A DNA stretch of 64,000 bases from assembly GCF_943193175.1 (NCBI RefSeq), contig NZ_CALPDF010000001.1:245586-309585 (forward strand), given 5' to 3'. Shown piece by piece: positions 38,474-47,128 of the stretch. The notes under the pieces were generated by a model, which did no database searches, was not told where the DNA came from, and saw only the letters and a list, made by a program, of their open reading frames with translations. The position numbers and the translations under genes were made by a program. The DNA comes from Neobacillus muris. GTDB taxonomy: Bacteria > Bacillota > Bacilli > Bacillales > Cytobacillaceae. Each line of letters opens with the position of its first letter. Position 1 is the stretch's first letter.

Positions 38474-39084
38474 TGCCGGTCCTAACTCTGCTCTGTTTCC
38501 TATGCGGATCTCTGATGTTCTCCTACTGGATTGGCCTTTTATTAAAAATCAATATCCGCACAGCAGGCGACGGCAATCCGGGGGCTGCGAATCTCTGGAA
38601 CACGGCAGGGTACAAATTCGGGATCCTGGGTGTTGCGCTGGATTTCTTAAAGGGGTATGTGCCGATCCTCCTCCTTGTAAATACGGGAGCATTGTCAGGT
38701 TATCAACTGATACCGGCTGCGCTGGCACCGATCGCGGGGCATGCCTTTTCTCCTTTTTTAAAATGGAACGGCGGAAAGAGCCTATCCGTCAGTTTTGGGG
38801 TATGGAGCGCCTTAACCCAATTTCGCGCTTCCCTATGTTTCGCCATTATTTTAGCTCTTTTATTACTCTTCATGAAGCTGACAGCCAAGGGGAGGAAATC
38901 CACGAGCAATGAAGATGGCTTGCAGACGACCATCGGATTTTTGTTCGTATCCATCTATCTATACTTTGGAAACTATCCAGCCTTTATTCTGTGGATTTGG
39001 CTGGGCAACCTTCTCCTCTTTTTATGGAAAAATAAAGAGGGAATCACTCAGTTCATCAAAGATAAACGAAAAATTGAGGAATAG
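38470..39084 (+). CDS. plsY: PlsY-type glycerol-3-phosphate acyltransferase family protein
   Basis: 204 residues with about five to six helices. All three PlsY motifs are present: DGNPGAAN (near residue 33), LDFLKGYVP (near 57) and GHAFSPFLKWNGGKS (near 89). PlsY transfers acyl from acyl-phosphate to glycerol-3-phosphate. The gene starts inside the stop of the glycosyltransferase (ATGA), with AGGGGAG upstream. Since housekeeping plsY is normally elsewhere, this may be a second copy devoted to a glycolipid made with the GT2 enzyme. Confidence 0.82.
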   Translation: MMPVLTLLCFLCGSLMFSYWIGLLLKINIRTAGDGNPGAANLWNTAGYKFGILGVALDFLKGYVPILLLVNTGALSGYQLIPAALAPIAGHAFSPFLKWNGGKSLSVSFGVWSALTQFRASLCFAIILALLLLFMKLTAKGRKSTSNEDGLQTTIGFLFVSIYLYFGNYPAFILWIWLGNLLLFLWKNKEGITQFIKDKRKIEE

Positions 39085-39190
39085 CATTCGAAAATCGGTT
39101 GACCCCTTAACATGGTCAGGCACCCTTGCCAGCTTGGCAGCGGGTGCCTGGGATTTTCAGCTCCGGAGAAAATTTTCCATATGAAGCTAT

Positions 39191-39748
39191 TTAAACCTTA
39201 AGCGAGCCGCGGAACCCCCTTGCCGCATAGTAGGATTCTGCACCATTGTGGTACACAAAGACAGTGCCGTAGCGATAATCACAAAAGAGGGCCCCGCCAA
39301 GTTTTCTAATATTCGCCGGTGTTTGCACCCAGCTTGAGGTTTTCTGATCGAAACTTTCAAGGGTCTGCAGTTCTCGGTATTGTTCTTCCGTTAAAAGTTC
39401 GATTCCCATGTCAGCCGCCATATCGATAGCGTTATTTTCAGGTTTGTGGTTTTTTCTGGACTCCAGCGCCTCACGGTCGTAACAAACACTTCTGCGTCCT
39501 TTAGGACTTTCCGGTGAACAGTCATAAAAAATGAATTCACCCGTCTTCTGATCATAGCCAGCCACATCTGGTTCTCCGCCCGTGCTCTCCATTTCCTTAA
39601 GCGTCCACAGTTTTTCACGATTAGATTCAAGCTTAGCCTGTACTTCAGCCCATTCCAGATCTTTATGCCGGTGCCGATTTTTCTCAAAACGGGCTTTCAG
39701 CGTTCTGAGCAGTTCTTCACATTGCTCTTGTGACAGTTCCTTATTCAT
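39191..39748 (-). CDS. DUF4256 family protein
   Basis: 185 residues, soluble, no signal peptide. The sequence GGEPDVAGYDQKTGEFIFYDCSPESP and GRRSVCYDREALESRKNHKP are what I recall of the DUF4256 family, whose function is unknown. The C-terminal stretch RYGTVFVYHNGAESYYAARGFRG is also typical. I chose the ATG at 39748, 8 nt after GGGGG; an ATG two codons earlier is too close to it. Monocistronic. Confidence 0.72.
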   Translation of the reverse strand: MNKELSQEQCEELLRTLKARFEKNRHRHKDLEWAEVQAKLESNREKLWTLKEMESTGGEPDVAGYDQKTGEFIFYDCSPESPKGRRSVCYDREALESRKNHKPENNAIDMAADMGIELLTEEQYRELQTLESFDQKTSSWVQTPANIRKLGGALFCDYRYGTVFVYHNGAESYYAARGFRGSLKV

Positions 39749-39897
39749 CTTCATTTCCCCCTTGTTTTACGGTTTCAAGCAGTTCTTTTAGTAAGAAATT
39801 CATTTTTCTCCTCCTTCAGTCATCCGCTTGGCTCATTTCTTCCATTTTTATCATTATTTCATGGAATTTCAACCCTATTCCCAATGGGAGAAAGAAA

Positions 39898-40173
39898 TTT
39901 TTTTACGAAAGGCTCTGTTCGGTGTGTAGGGATGAGAATGAATAGGAGGAGAATTTCCGTCTATTGTAGATAGTGGGGTCTTACGAAGCCGATATAAGCG
40001 GAGAATTTCCGCTTAACAGCTTTAATTAAGCTAAATTTCATTGATTTTGATACAATAAGCGGAAAAAACTCTCTTATTTTTAAGGAAATACCCCTATTTC
40101 CCAATTTAAGCGGAATTTCTCCGTCTATTTTTCAAACACAGAAAATCAATGTTCACAGAGCCTTACGAAAAAA
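39898..40173. repeat. MITE-like element with terminal inverted repeats
   Basis: A stretch of about 275 bp without a gene. Its ends are inverted: T-run, ACGA, AAGGCTCTGT on the left and ACAGAGCCTT, ACGA, A-run on the right. Inside lie four versions of a small motif around GCGGAgAATTTCCG (39947, 39998, 40057 region, 40108), one of them a palindrome AAGCGGA-N5-TCCGCTT. No coding frame. It has the look of a non-autonomous mobile element or a structured RNA spacer. The rest of the 39749-40213 gap shows nothing else. Confidence 0.5.
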
Positions 40174-40206
40174 ATAGAGATGACCCTTTTTTTAGCCATC
40201 TCTATT
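40167..40206 (-). terminator. Rho-independent terminator of the MFS efflux gene
   Basis: Read leftward: AATAGAGATG and CATCTCTATT form a perfect 10-bp stem, followed by seven T residues. Confidence 0.88.
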
Positions 40207-40213
40207 CCTCCAA

Positions 40214-41734
40214 TTAATTTTCCGCTAATTTCTGGGGCGCCCTTTTTCCCGTTTCCTGAACACCCCCAGCCGGTTTTACCCGTTTAATAAAGAAGGCTAA
40301 AACAAGCGCGATACAGGCAATTCCTACCGATACTAAGAAGGCATCATTAATCCCTTCCAGCATCGCCTGCATCGCAATTTGCTGCTGCATATCAGCTAAT
40401 TCCGCAGGCGTCGGCTGGCCTGTCAATTGTTTCATTGTGGATGCCGCTATTTCTGGCGCATGTGTTTTCGTACGATTGGACATAATCGTGACCAATAAGG
40501 CGGAACCGATCGCCCCTGATACTTGCTGTAATGTGCTGTTCATTGCGGTTCCATGCGGATAAAACTGCGCTGGCAATTGGTTTAATCCGTTGGTCACAAC
40601 AGGCATCATCACCATCGACATCCCAAACATCCGGGCAGAATAGATCAGCATCAATTCTGTATAAGAGGTATGAAGTGTTAACGTGCTCAAGTAATAGCTT
40701 GTGGCAATCGTGATCGTCAAGCCAACCACAGCTAAGACCCGGCCGCCATATTTATCAAATAATTTACCTGTAATCGGGGACATGATCCCCATCAAGATCG
40801 AACCAGGAAGCATCAGCAATCCGGATTTGATAGGTGAGATTCCGCGGATCGATTGAACATAAATCGGCAAAAGCAGCATGGCCGAGAACATCGCCATCGT
40901 GATGACAATTGATATGGCTGATGAGAGCGAGAACATGGGATATTTAAAAATTCGGAAGTTGAGCATCGGCACTTCCAATTTTAATTGGCGCCAAATGAAA
41001 AGAAGGATGGAAATAGCGCCAACCGCGATCGTGACGTAGACCTCCGGACTGTCCCAGCCTTTATCCCCCGCAGAACTAAATCCGTACAGCAGTCCGCCAA
41101 AACCGATAGTGGATAATAAAAAGGAGAGGAAGTCCAGACGAATTTCCACGTGTTCCTTCTTGTCCTTTAGCAGGAAAACAGCGATTAACAGGACGATCGC
41201 TGCAATCGGTGTGACCAGATGGAAAAGCATCCGCCAGTCAAAGTGTTCGATTAACCAGCCTGATAGCGTTGGGCCAACCGCTGGTGCGAAGATGAAGACC
41301 AATCCGAATAGCCCCATCGCTCCGCCCCGTTTTTCAGGAGGGAAGCTTGTTAACATGACATTCATTAATAATGGCATCATAATCGCAGCTCCTGATGCTT
41401 GAACCATCCTGGCTCCTAATAAAACAGGAAAACTCGTGGCAAAGCCTGCGAGAACAGTCCCTATAAAGAATAAGCCCATAGCAGTTAAAAATAAGCGGCG
41501 CACTGTGAATTTTTGGATCAAAAAGGCTGTGGCCGGAATCATGACCCCGTTCACCAGCATATATCCTGTTGAAAGCCATTGAACGGTGGATGGCGAAACA
41601 TCCAGGTCTTTCATAATCGATGGCAAAGCCACATTTAATAAGGTCTCGTTCAACATTGAAATAAATGCCCCAATCATCAGGATCGAAAGGATCCCCCATG
41701 GCGGGCGATTTGTTTCATTGATTGATTGTTCCAT
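40214..41734 (-). CDS. MFS drug efflux transporter, DHA2 (EmrB/QacA) family
   Basis: 506 residues with 14 predicted helices, the DHA2 length. Motif D1 is seen in the first helix (LNETLLNVALPSIMKDL), motif C in helix 5 (GLVFIFAPAVGPTLSGWLIE). The subgroup with LNETLLNVALP includes LmrB-type exporters of Bacillus. ATG with GGGGGT upstream. Monocistronic, with a strong terminator. Likely expels hydrophobic drugs using the proton gradient; the substrate is not predictable. No regulator gene is adjacent. Confidence 0.88.
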   Translation of the reverse strand: MEQSINETNRPPWGILSILMIGAFISMLNETLLNVALPSIMKDLDVSPSTVQWLSTGYMLVNGVMIPATAFLIQKFTVRRLFLTAMGLFFIGTVLAGFATSFPVLLGARMVQASGAAIMMPLLMNVMLTSFPPEKRGGAMGLFGLVFIFAPAVGPTLSGWLIEHFDWRMLFHLVTPIAAIVLLIAVFLLKDKKEHVEIRLDFLSFLLSTIGFGGLLYGFSSAGDKGWDSPEVYVTIAVGAISILLFIWRQLKLEVPMLNFRIFKYPMFSLSSAISIVITMAMFSAMLLLPIYVQSIRGISPIKSGLLMLPGSILMGIMSPITGKLFDKYGGRVLAVVGLTITIATSYYLSTLTLHTSYTELMLIYSARMFGMSMVMMPVVTNGLNQLPAQFYPHGTAMNSTLQQVSGAIGSALLVTIMSNRTKTHAPEIAASTMKQLTGQPTPAELADMQQQIAMQAMLEGINDAFLVSVGIACIALVLAFFIKRVKPAGGVQETGKRAPQKLAEN

Positions 41735-41833
41735 TTTTGTACCCCCATAATCAATAGTTCATTTTTACTTATCATTTCACCCCGATACCATCGTATCCAC
41801 TCTTTTTTCCAAGAAACAAAATGGCTTCAAAAT

Positions 41834-41863
41834 CAAAAAAAGATACCCATCAATGCTGGGTAT
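41834..41863 (-). terminator. Rho-independent terminator of the methyltransferase gene
   Basis: Read leftward: ATACCCA and TGGGTAT form a 7-bp stem with a 7-nt loop, followed after one base by seven T residues. It lies about 100 bp beyond the methyltransferase stop. Confidence 0.75.
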
Positions 41864-41966
41864 AAAGTGAAAGGTCTAATAAAATTTAACTTGGTATGCT
41901 TCTAATCATAGAATCTGTATGTAAACGATGTGTGAATGCCATGTTAAGAATATCTTAAGTTTGTGT

Positions 41967-42752
41967 TCAAATTTTCCTTCCGCTCAATATCATGGCATTT
42001 CCTAGTACTTTTTTGTTCAATAAGAGCTTGGGCAATGGGATGGCATCAGCAAGTTTGCAGCTATTCCATTCCGCTGCGTCATGGTTCTTTAGGGCATTGA
42101 TGAGCTCTTTTTCATCCCCAAATATTTTTTTATCCATAAATAAATCCAGGAAGACAAATTCACCGCCAGGTTTTAATACCCGCAAAGCCTCTATCAGGAC
42201 TTCGGTTTTTTTGCTTTTGTCTTTTACTTCATGGAAGGTTAGGCAGCTGACAATTCGATCAAATTCATGATCATGAAATGGGAGCTCTGCAGCACTTGCT
42301 TTCAAAAATTCAATCCGGTCAGAAACTCCTTCTATTTCAGCATTTTGCTGGCATTGCGCTTTCGAATATTCCCAATTCCCGCCCCAATAATCAATTCCGG
42401 TTAATTTGGCTTTCGGAAAAGCTTTGGCCAGTTTAATAATCAGTGAACCGCTGCCTGTCCCTATATCCAGGATTTTCCCTTCCCCGTCCCCATTTACCTT
42501 GGCAGCTATTAAATCATGGATTTTTGACTGATAATCCCCCCCAAATGCTGCGAATTGGTAAACAGAATAGGAAAGGATAAAGGTTATATAAAGAAAAGGC
42601 AGTGCTAAAATGCCTGCCAGGAGGCGCACATATACATTGACAGGTATTACTGTTATTGAGAGAAGCATGAGTGAAATAATGAAAAAAATAAGCAGTTTGT
42701 GCATTCGAATCCAGGTTTGATAGTTGGCTTTTGACTTCAAGTGATCAGTCAT
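41967..42752 (-). CDS. Membrane-anchored class I SAM-dependent methyltransferase
   Basis: 261 residues. Two membrane helices near the N-terminus (residues about 18-70), then a Rossmann methyltransferase domain: motif I ILDIGTGSGSLIIKLA, motif II LTGIDYW, post-motif EFLKASAAELPFHDHEFD, and LRVLKPGGEFVFLDLF. Substrate unknown; the anchor suggests a lipid or quinone-like molecule or a membrane protein. AAGG touches the first ATG, so the true start may be some codons later. Monocistronic. Confidence 0.8.
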   Translation of the reverse strand: MTDHLKSKANYQTWIRMHKLLIFFIISLMLLSITVIPVNVYVRLLAGILALPFLYITFILSYSVYQFAAFGGDYQSKIHDLIAAKVNGDGEGKILDIGTGSGSLIIKLAKAFPKAKLTGIDYWGGNWEYSKAQCQQNAEIEGVSDRIEFLKASAAELPFHDHEFDRIVSCLTFHEVKDKSKKTEVLIEALRVLKPGGEFVFLDLFMDKKIFGDEKELINALKNHDAAEWNSCKLADAIPLPKLLLNKKVLGNAMILSGRKI

Positions 42753-42966
42753 CCTTAAATAATCTAATTTTGTTTATTATCATTATAAGCGCACGTCTTT
42801 GGACTTCTCAACCTATTTCTTGATCTATTATCAGACACCTGAAGGAGGCCGAACTAAGGTCACCAGACAGTGAGTATTTTGTCAATCACAACACAATCTA
42901 AATAGGACAAAGGGATTTACCCCCCTGTCCTTTAGTTTGGTTTTTTAGAAGCATACCGAGCTGCTC

Positions 42967-43926
42967 TTAAATATGCGACACAATAAACTCTAAATTCCCC
43001 GCCATTTTATAGGCGCCTAAACCGTAAGGCAAAATAAAGTTTGAGCCTTTATGGATTTCAAACGATTTTCCATCAACAGAAATCTTTCCAGCCCCAGCAA
43101 TGACGCTTACCTGCAAGAAATCGTGATTAAGCTTTTGCTCCACTTCGCCATTTAACTTCCAGTGGTAAACCGTAAAATATTGCTCCTGTACAAGCTTTTT
43201 CTCTACCAAGTCCCCGATGGCCACTTCTTTTTGCTCGACAACAGCATCCGCATGCGGCACGGTGGTGACTTGCTTGGCTCGCTCAAGGTGCAATTCCCGC
43301 TTGTTCCCTGCAGCATCCGTCCGATCATAATCGTACACGCGATAGGTGATATCGGAGCTCTGCTGGGTTTCCAATATGACAATTCCTGCACCGATGGCGT
43401 GAATGGTCCCGCTTGGCACATAAACAAAATCTCCTGCTTTCACTTTGACTCTTCTAAGCAGCCGATCCCACTGTCCGTTATCCACCATAGATTCCAATTC
43501 TTCTCTTGATTGTGCCGTATGCCCCAGCACAAGCTTTGCCCCCTCTTCAGCACTTACCACATACCAGCATTCTGTTTTGCCATATGGCACCCCTTCTACC
43601 TCACGGGCAAACTGGTCATTTGGATGTACCTGAACAGACAGGTCATCGGCAGCATCCAAAACTTTGATCAGCAGCGGATACTCTTCCTGATTTTCCTTAC
43701 TTTTATTAAAAAGCTCTCCATGCCCGTTCCAGGCATCGGCTAATGTTTTTCCTGCAAGCGGGCCATTCGTAATCTTGCTTGGACCATGTGGGTGAGCCGA
43801 AATGACCCATGCTTCCCCAGTATGCTCAGATGGAATCTCGTAATCGAATTCAGTTTTTAATTTTTGCCCGCCCCAAATTCTTTCTTGAAGCACAGGCTGT
43901 AAAAAAATCGGTTCATGTTTGTACAT
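42967..43926 (-). CDS. manA: Mannose-6-phosphate isomerase, class I
   Basis: 319 residues, the short Bacillus-type length. Zinc-binding residues are visible: the QVHPND motif (near residue 97), E in GKTECW (near 113), and H in VPSGTIHAIG (near 171). The ATG at 43926 follows GGAGGA. Interconverts mannose-6-phosphate and fructose-6-phosphate in the cytoplasm. No mannose transporter is adjacent, but the mannosylglycerate operon at 22-27 kb would produce its substrate. Confidence 0.92.
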   Translation of the reverse strand: MYKHEPIFLQPVLQERIWGGQKLKTEFDYEIPSEHTGEAWVISAHPHGPSKITNGPLAGKTLADAWNGHGELFNKSKENQEEYPLLIKVLDAADDLSVQVHPNDQFAREVEGVPYGKTECWYVVSAEEGAKLVLGHTAQSREELESMVDNGQWDRLLRRVKVKAGDFVYVPSGTIHAIGAGIVILETQQSSDITYRVYDYDRTDAAGNKRELHLERAKQVTTVPHADAVVEQKEVAIGDLVEKKLVQEQYFTVYHWKLNGEVEQKLNHDFLQVSVIAGAGKISVDGKSFEIHKGSNFILPYGLGAYKMAGNLEFIVSHI

Positions 43927-44045
43927 CTGCAGTTCCTCCAATATATTAGAAAAGAGAGCAACGCTGCTCCCTTCTCCGTCCTATCTATATTGTACCAATT
44001 TCCTGAATGGTATCAAGCGGCTTAAGTGCCTCTTTTTGGTTATAG

Positions 44046-44165
44046 GGCCAGTCCCCCTCTTTACTAATGCGTTAATGCACCGGGGGACTGGCCCCCACTC
44101 TGCTAAAGCGGTGATTTGCTGGGGGACTGGCCCTCACTCCGTTAAAGAGTTAACGCACTAGGCAG
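44046..44165. repeat. 39-bp palindromic repeat, locus 1
   Basis: Units of 39 bp: a 15-bp palindromic part GGGGGACTGGCCCCC plus a 24-bp spacer (ACTCTGCTAAAGCG, then more variable). Copies start at 44082 and 44121, with an inverted partial copy (GGGCCAGTCCCCCT) at 44046. Similar clusters lie at 44740 and 47032. Apart from this, the 43927-44263 gap holds nothing I can name. Confidence 0.75.
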
Positions 44166-44263
44166 TTTACACAGAGAAGGAAATAGGGAATTTTTGTTGA
44201 ATTATTTGTTGTTTAGGATAGTATGAGGGGTTGTAAATCATCTGCATAATGAGGTGGAGAAAA

Positions 44264-44710
44264 TTGAGAGGGTTATCTTTAAAAGCGATTGATAAGAGTA
44301 ATTGGGAAACGGCGATTCAATTATCGGTTCATGACGAGCAAAAGACATTTATCGCCTCGAATCTTTATTCTATTGCGGAAGTTCAATTCTTAGACAACTT
44401 CTATGCCAAAGGCATTTATTTGGATGACCGCATGATTGGGTTTACCCTGTTCGGAATCGACAGTGACGATCATAATTATTGGATATACAGGCTGATGATA
44501 GATAAAGATTTTCAAAGAAACGGATTCGGGATCCAGGCAATCCAATTAGTGATAAAAGAAATACGGAATCTCAATCACTCAAATATTCCGCTGATTATGA
44601 TTGGCTATCATCCCGAAAACCTCCCAGCCAAATTGGCCTACCAAAAGGCTGGATTCATCGAAACAGAACTTTCACCATGGGGCGAGCAGCTAGCAAAATA
44701 CATCTTATAA
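44264..44710 (+). CDS. GNAT family N-acetyltransferase (spermine/spermidine acetyltransferase type)
   Basis: 148 residues. GNAT fold with the acetyl-CoA motif DFQRNGFGIQAIQL (Q/R-x-x-G-x-G/A, near residue 84) and a C-terminal LAYQKAGFIET. The N-terminus and length resemble BltD/PaiA-type polyamine acetyltransferases of Bacillus. Start is the TTG at 44264, about 7 nt after GAGGTGG; the earlier ATG is inside that site. Flanked on both sides by the 39-bp repeats. The substrate is inferred only from resemblance. Confidence 0.75.
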   Translation: MRGLSLKAIDKSNWETAIQLSVHDEQKTFIASNLYSIAEVQFLDNFYAKGIYLDDRMIGFTLFGIDSDDHNYWIYRLMIDKDFQRNGFGIQAIQLVIKEIRNLNHSNIPLIMIGYHPENLPAKLAYQKAGFIETELSPWGEQLAKYIL

Positions 44711-44739
44711 TCCCAATCGACAGGACAGGAACCTGCACC

Positions 44740-44822
44740 CCATTCTGCTAAAACATTAATGCGCCGGGGGACTGGCCCCCACCCTGCTAAAGCGTTAATA
44801 CACTGGGGGACTGGCCCCACCT
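44740..44822. repeat. 39-bp palindromic repeat, locus 2
   Basis: Two full units with the G5-ACTGG-C run starting at 44766 and 44805 (period 39), and a spacer part (CATTCTGCTAAAACATTAAT) before them. The spacer and palindrome match locus 1 closely. Confidence 0.75.
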
Positions 44823-44837
44823 TCAGCCCCACCTTCA

Positions 44838-45590
44838 CTAAAGTATGTCTTGTGCTTCAGGAAAGCAATGTAAGTGGAGGGGGCGCAGCATTTTGAGTCC
44901 TTCGCCAATTGCATTGCTTTGCAGCAGCTGGTTGCCACGTAGCTTGAAATATGTGCGGTAGAGCGCGAGCAGCTGGTCGTCCATTTGGGTTTGGTGCAGA
45001 GCCATTGCTTTAAATTTAAGGTCAAAGTATTCAGTAATATTGACCACCGTATTGGGAGCGGCTGTAAAATAGAAGCCGATTGCTTGTATCTGACAAGGCG
45101 GGGTATCTGTCCCTTCGGGATATGATTTTAGTAGACAGCTGATGGCAGCTTGTGCACTAGCCTTTCCTGTTACAATATGATCGTAATGGGCTTCATAAAG
45201 AAGCCATGGATCCGGACAAAAAATTGTATCATACTGCTCACGGCGAATAATTTCTCCAATCTCTGCTGCTAAAGCAGGAATATCGTTCAGAGAGCCATCC
45301 TTATGGTTTAACCAAAAAAACTTGGATGCCCCCAGCAGCCGTCCCGCCGCCTCAGCTTCCTGTTTCCGCACCTCCGCAAGCTGTTCCGGCGTCAGTGATG
45401 TCCCCATATCACCCAGCCTGCCGTCTGTAACGGTCAGATAATGAATCTCACTGTCTCCGGCGGCCAGCATCGCAATCACACCGCCCATTCCGATCTCATT
45501 GTCATCAGGGTGGGGCTGAATACACAATACTTTCTTGCATCGCTGCACATCAGGCTTTGCCAGCAATGCGTTGATTTCCATATTTTCCAT
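44838..45590 (-). CDS. PIG-L family deacetylase (LmbE-like)
   Basis: 250 residues. Zinc motif HPDDNEIGMGG (near residue 27), with the third ligand in AHYDHIVTG (near 133). Family members remove acetyl from N-acetylglucosamine conjugates, as in bacillithiol synthesis, but this sequence is longer than BshB-type proteins in its C-terminal part. It lies 12 bp downstream of a sugar symporter in the same direction, so it probably deacetylates an imported amino-sugar compound. GAGGG precedes the ATG. Confidence 0.82.
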   Translation of the reverse strand: MENMEINALLAKPDVQRCKKVLCIQPHPDDNEIGMGGVIAMLAAGDSEIHYLTVTDGRLGDMGTSLTPEQLAEVRKQEAEAAGRLLGASKFFWLNHKDGSLNDIPALAAEIGEIIRREQYDTIFCPDPWLLYEAHYDHIVTGKASAQAAISCLLKSYPEGTDTPPCQIQAIGFYFTAAPNTVVNITEYFDLKFKAMALHQTQMDDQLLALYRTYFKLRGNQLLQSNAIGEGLKMLRPLHLHCFPEAQDIL

Positions 45591-45602
45591 TTGTATCCCT
45601 CT

Positions 45603-46940
45603 TTACATATGATATTTTGCATCCAGCATGTTCCTGATTTCCTGTCTTTGCCCTGCGTTTATTCGATAAAAGAATAACGGAATCATCGTGACAAGAAAAC
45701 AAACCGCCGGAATCAAGTACATCATTGCACTGAACCCCGCCTGAGTCGTGGTCGTTACCGGCTGGCCTTCTTGATAATCCATCAGAATCAGACCTAGTCC
45801 GATCATGCCCTTTGCCACCGTACTGCTTAATTTCGTGAGAAAGGTATTTGCAGAGAATATCAGGCCTTCGCCACGGAATCCGAGCTTCCATTCCGAATAA
45901 TCCACTGCATCCATCAGCATGGACATACTGACGATGGTCGTAACACCGGTGCAGGCAAAACTGATGCCAAGAAACACCAGTCCGAAGAATACGGTCCCGC
46001 CCCCAGCAAAAAACGGGACTCCGCTAAAAACACAGCCCAATAGGCAGGCGGCAAGAAACACCTTTTTCTTCTCAAATTTTTCAATGAGCATAGGTGATAC
46101 CGCCATGCCCAGTACCATACCAACAATAAGGCTGATCCCCACATTGGTTAGCTGGCTCGAATCCCCCCAAACATAAACGACAAAATACATCTGCGCACTT
46201 TGGCGAATCCCGTTGACCAGGTTTACTAGCAAGAGGGAGATCATTAACAGGATCAGCGGCTTGTTTTTCGTGATCGTTTGCAAGTTCTTCCGCATGGGAA
46301 TGACTTCTTTTTCTGGAAGGATTCTTTCACGTAATGTAAGACCAGTGAACACCATCATCAAAGCTGCCACAACCGACAGCAGCACGGCTGTTAGGGTGTA
46401 GGCCGAAGGTGACCGCTCACCGCCAAACGCCTGAATGACCATAATGCTCCCTACTGTAACAATCGCCGTTCCGATCGTTCCGCCGATTTTTCCGAGCGTG
46501 ACCATCTTATTTTTTTCGTTTGGATTTTTAGAAACAACAGAAGAAATGGCCCAGATTGGAATATCGCATACTGTATAAGACATGCCCCAAAGGATGTAAC
46601 AGATTGCAGCCAGCAAGACCATAGCCGGTCCGCTAAGAGGGAAATCTATATAACAGAAGATGGTTGTCATGGCCAATACGATCGGGCCAAAAATCAGATA
46701 TGGCCTGAATTTGCCCCACCGTGTTCTTGTTTTATCGGCAATCATCCCCATTAACGGGTCATTTATAGCATCCCATAAGCTGGCCAGCACGATAATCACC
46801 GTTGCAGCTCCAGGCGAGACCCCCAAAAGGTCAGTGAAAAAGAACAGGATGTACATCGCCATAAAATTGTAAAGCATGTTCTGCCCCAATAGACCACTCA
46901 TATAAGCAGCCTTTTCCCTTGCCCTTAGTTTGTCATTCAT
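45603..46940 (-). CDS. GPH family glycoside:cation symporter (MelB-like MFS)
   Basis: 445 residues with 12 helices. The GPH marks are clear: FFFTDLLGVSP in helix 1-2, the cation-binding DAINDPLMGMIADKTRTRWGKFRPY (shown in part near residues 56-80), and WGMSYTVCDIPIWA. Moves a glycoside with sodium or protons. Upstream of and probably cotranscribed with the PIG-L deacetylase, which suggests an N-acetylated sugar substrate. No glycosidase is adjacent. Confidence 0.88.
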   Translation of the reverse strand: MNDKLRAREKAAYMSGLLGQNMLYNFMAMYILFFFTDLLGVSPGAATVIIVLASLWDAINDPLMGMIADKTRTRWGKFRPYLIFGPIVLAMTTIFCYIDFPLSGPAMVLLAAICYILWGMSYTVCDIPIWAISSVVSKNPNEKNKMVTLGKIGGTIGTAIVTVGSIMVIQAFGGERSPSAYTLTAVLLSVVAALMMVFTGLTLRERILPEKEVIPMRKNLQTITKNKPLILLMISLLLVNLVNGIRQSAQMYFVVYVWGDSSQLTNVGISLIVGMVLGMAVSPMLIEKFEKKKVFLAACLLGCVFSGVPFFAGGGTVFFGLVFLGISFACTGVTTIVSMSMLMDAVDYSEWKLGFRGEGLIFSANTFLTKLSSTVAKGMIGLGLILMDYQEGQPVTTTTQAGFSAMMYLIPAVCFLVTMIPLFFYRINAGQRQEIRNMLDAKYHM

Positions 46941-47031
46941 TTACATCCCCCTTGATTCCTACAAAACATATTTTCTCAATTATTCGACAAATATGAGTGG
47001 TATCCTTCTATATACCCAAAAAAAGAACCGG

Positions 47032-47121
47032 GGTCAGTCCCTCACTCTATTAAAGCGTTAATTCGCCAGGGGACTGGCCCCCGCTCTGCTAAAGCGTTAA
47101 TTCGACGGGGGACTGGCCCCG
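47032..47121. repeat. 39-bp palindromic repeat, locus 3
   Basis: Two units with AGGGGACTGG-C runs starting at 47068 and 47107 (period 39), preceded by an inverted partial copy (GGGGTCAGTCCCT) at 47033. The spacer CTCTGCTAAAGCGTTAATTCG is nearly identical to locus 1. Confidence 0.75.
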
Positions 47122-47128
47122 GGGAGTT

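Noticed and set aside
44046..44165. Regularly spaced palindromes considered as a CRISPR array
   Set aside because: The 24-bp parts between the palindromes are nearly identical, not unique spacers, and no cas genes are present.
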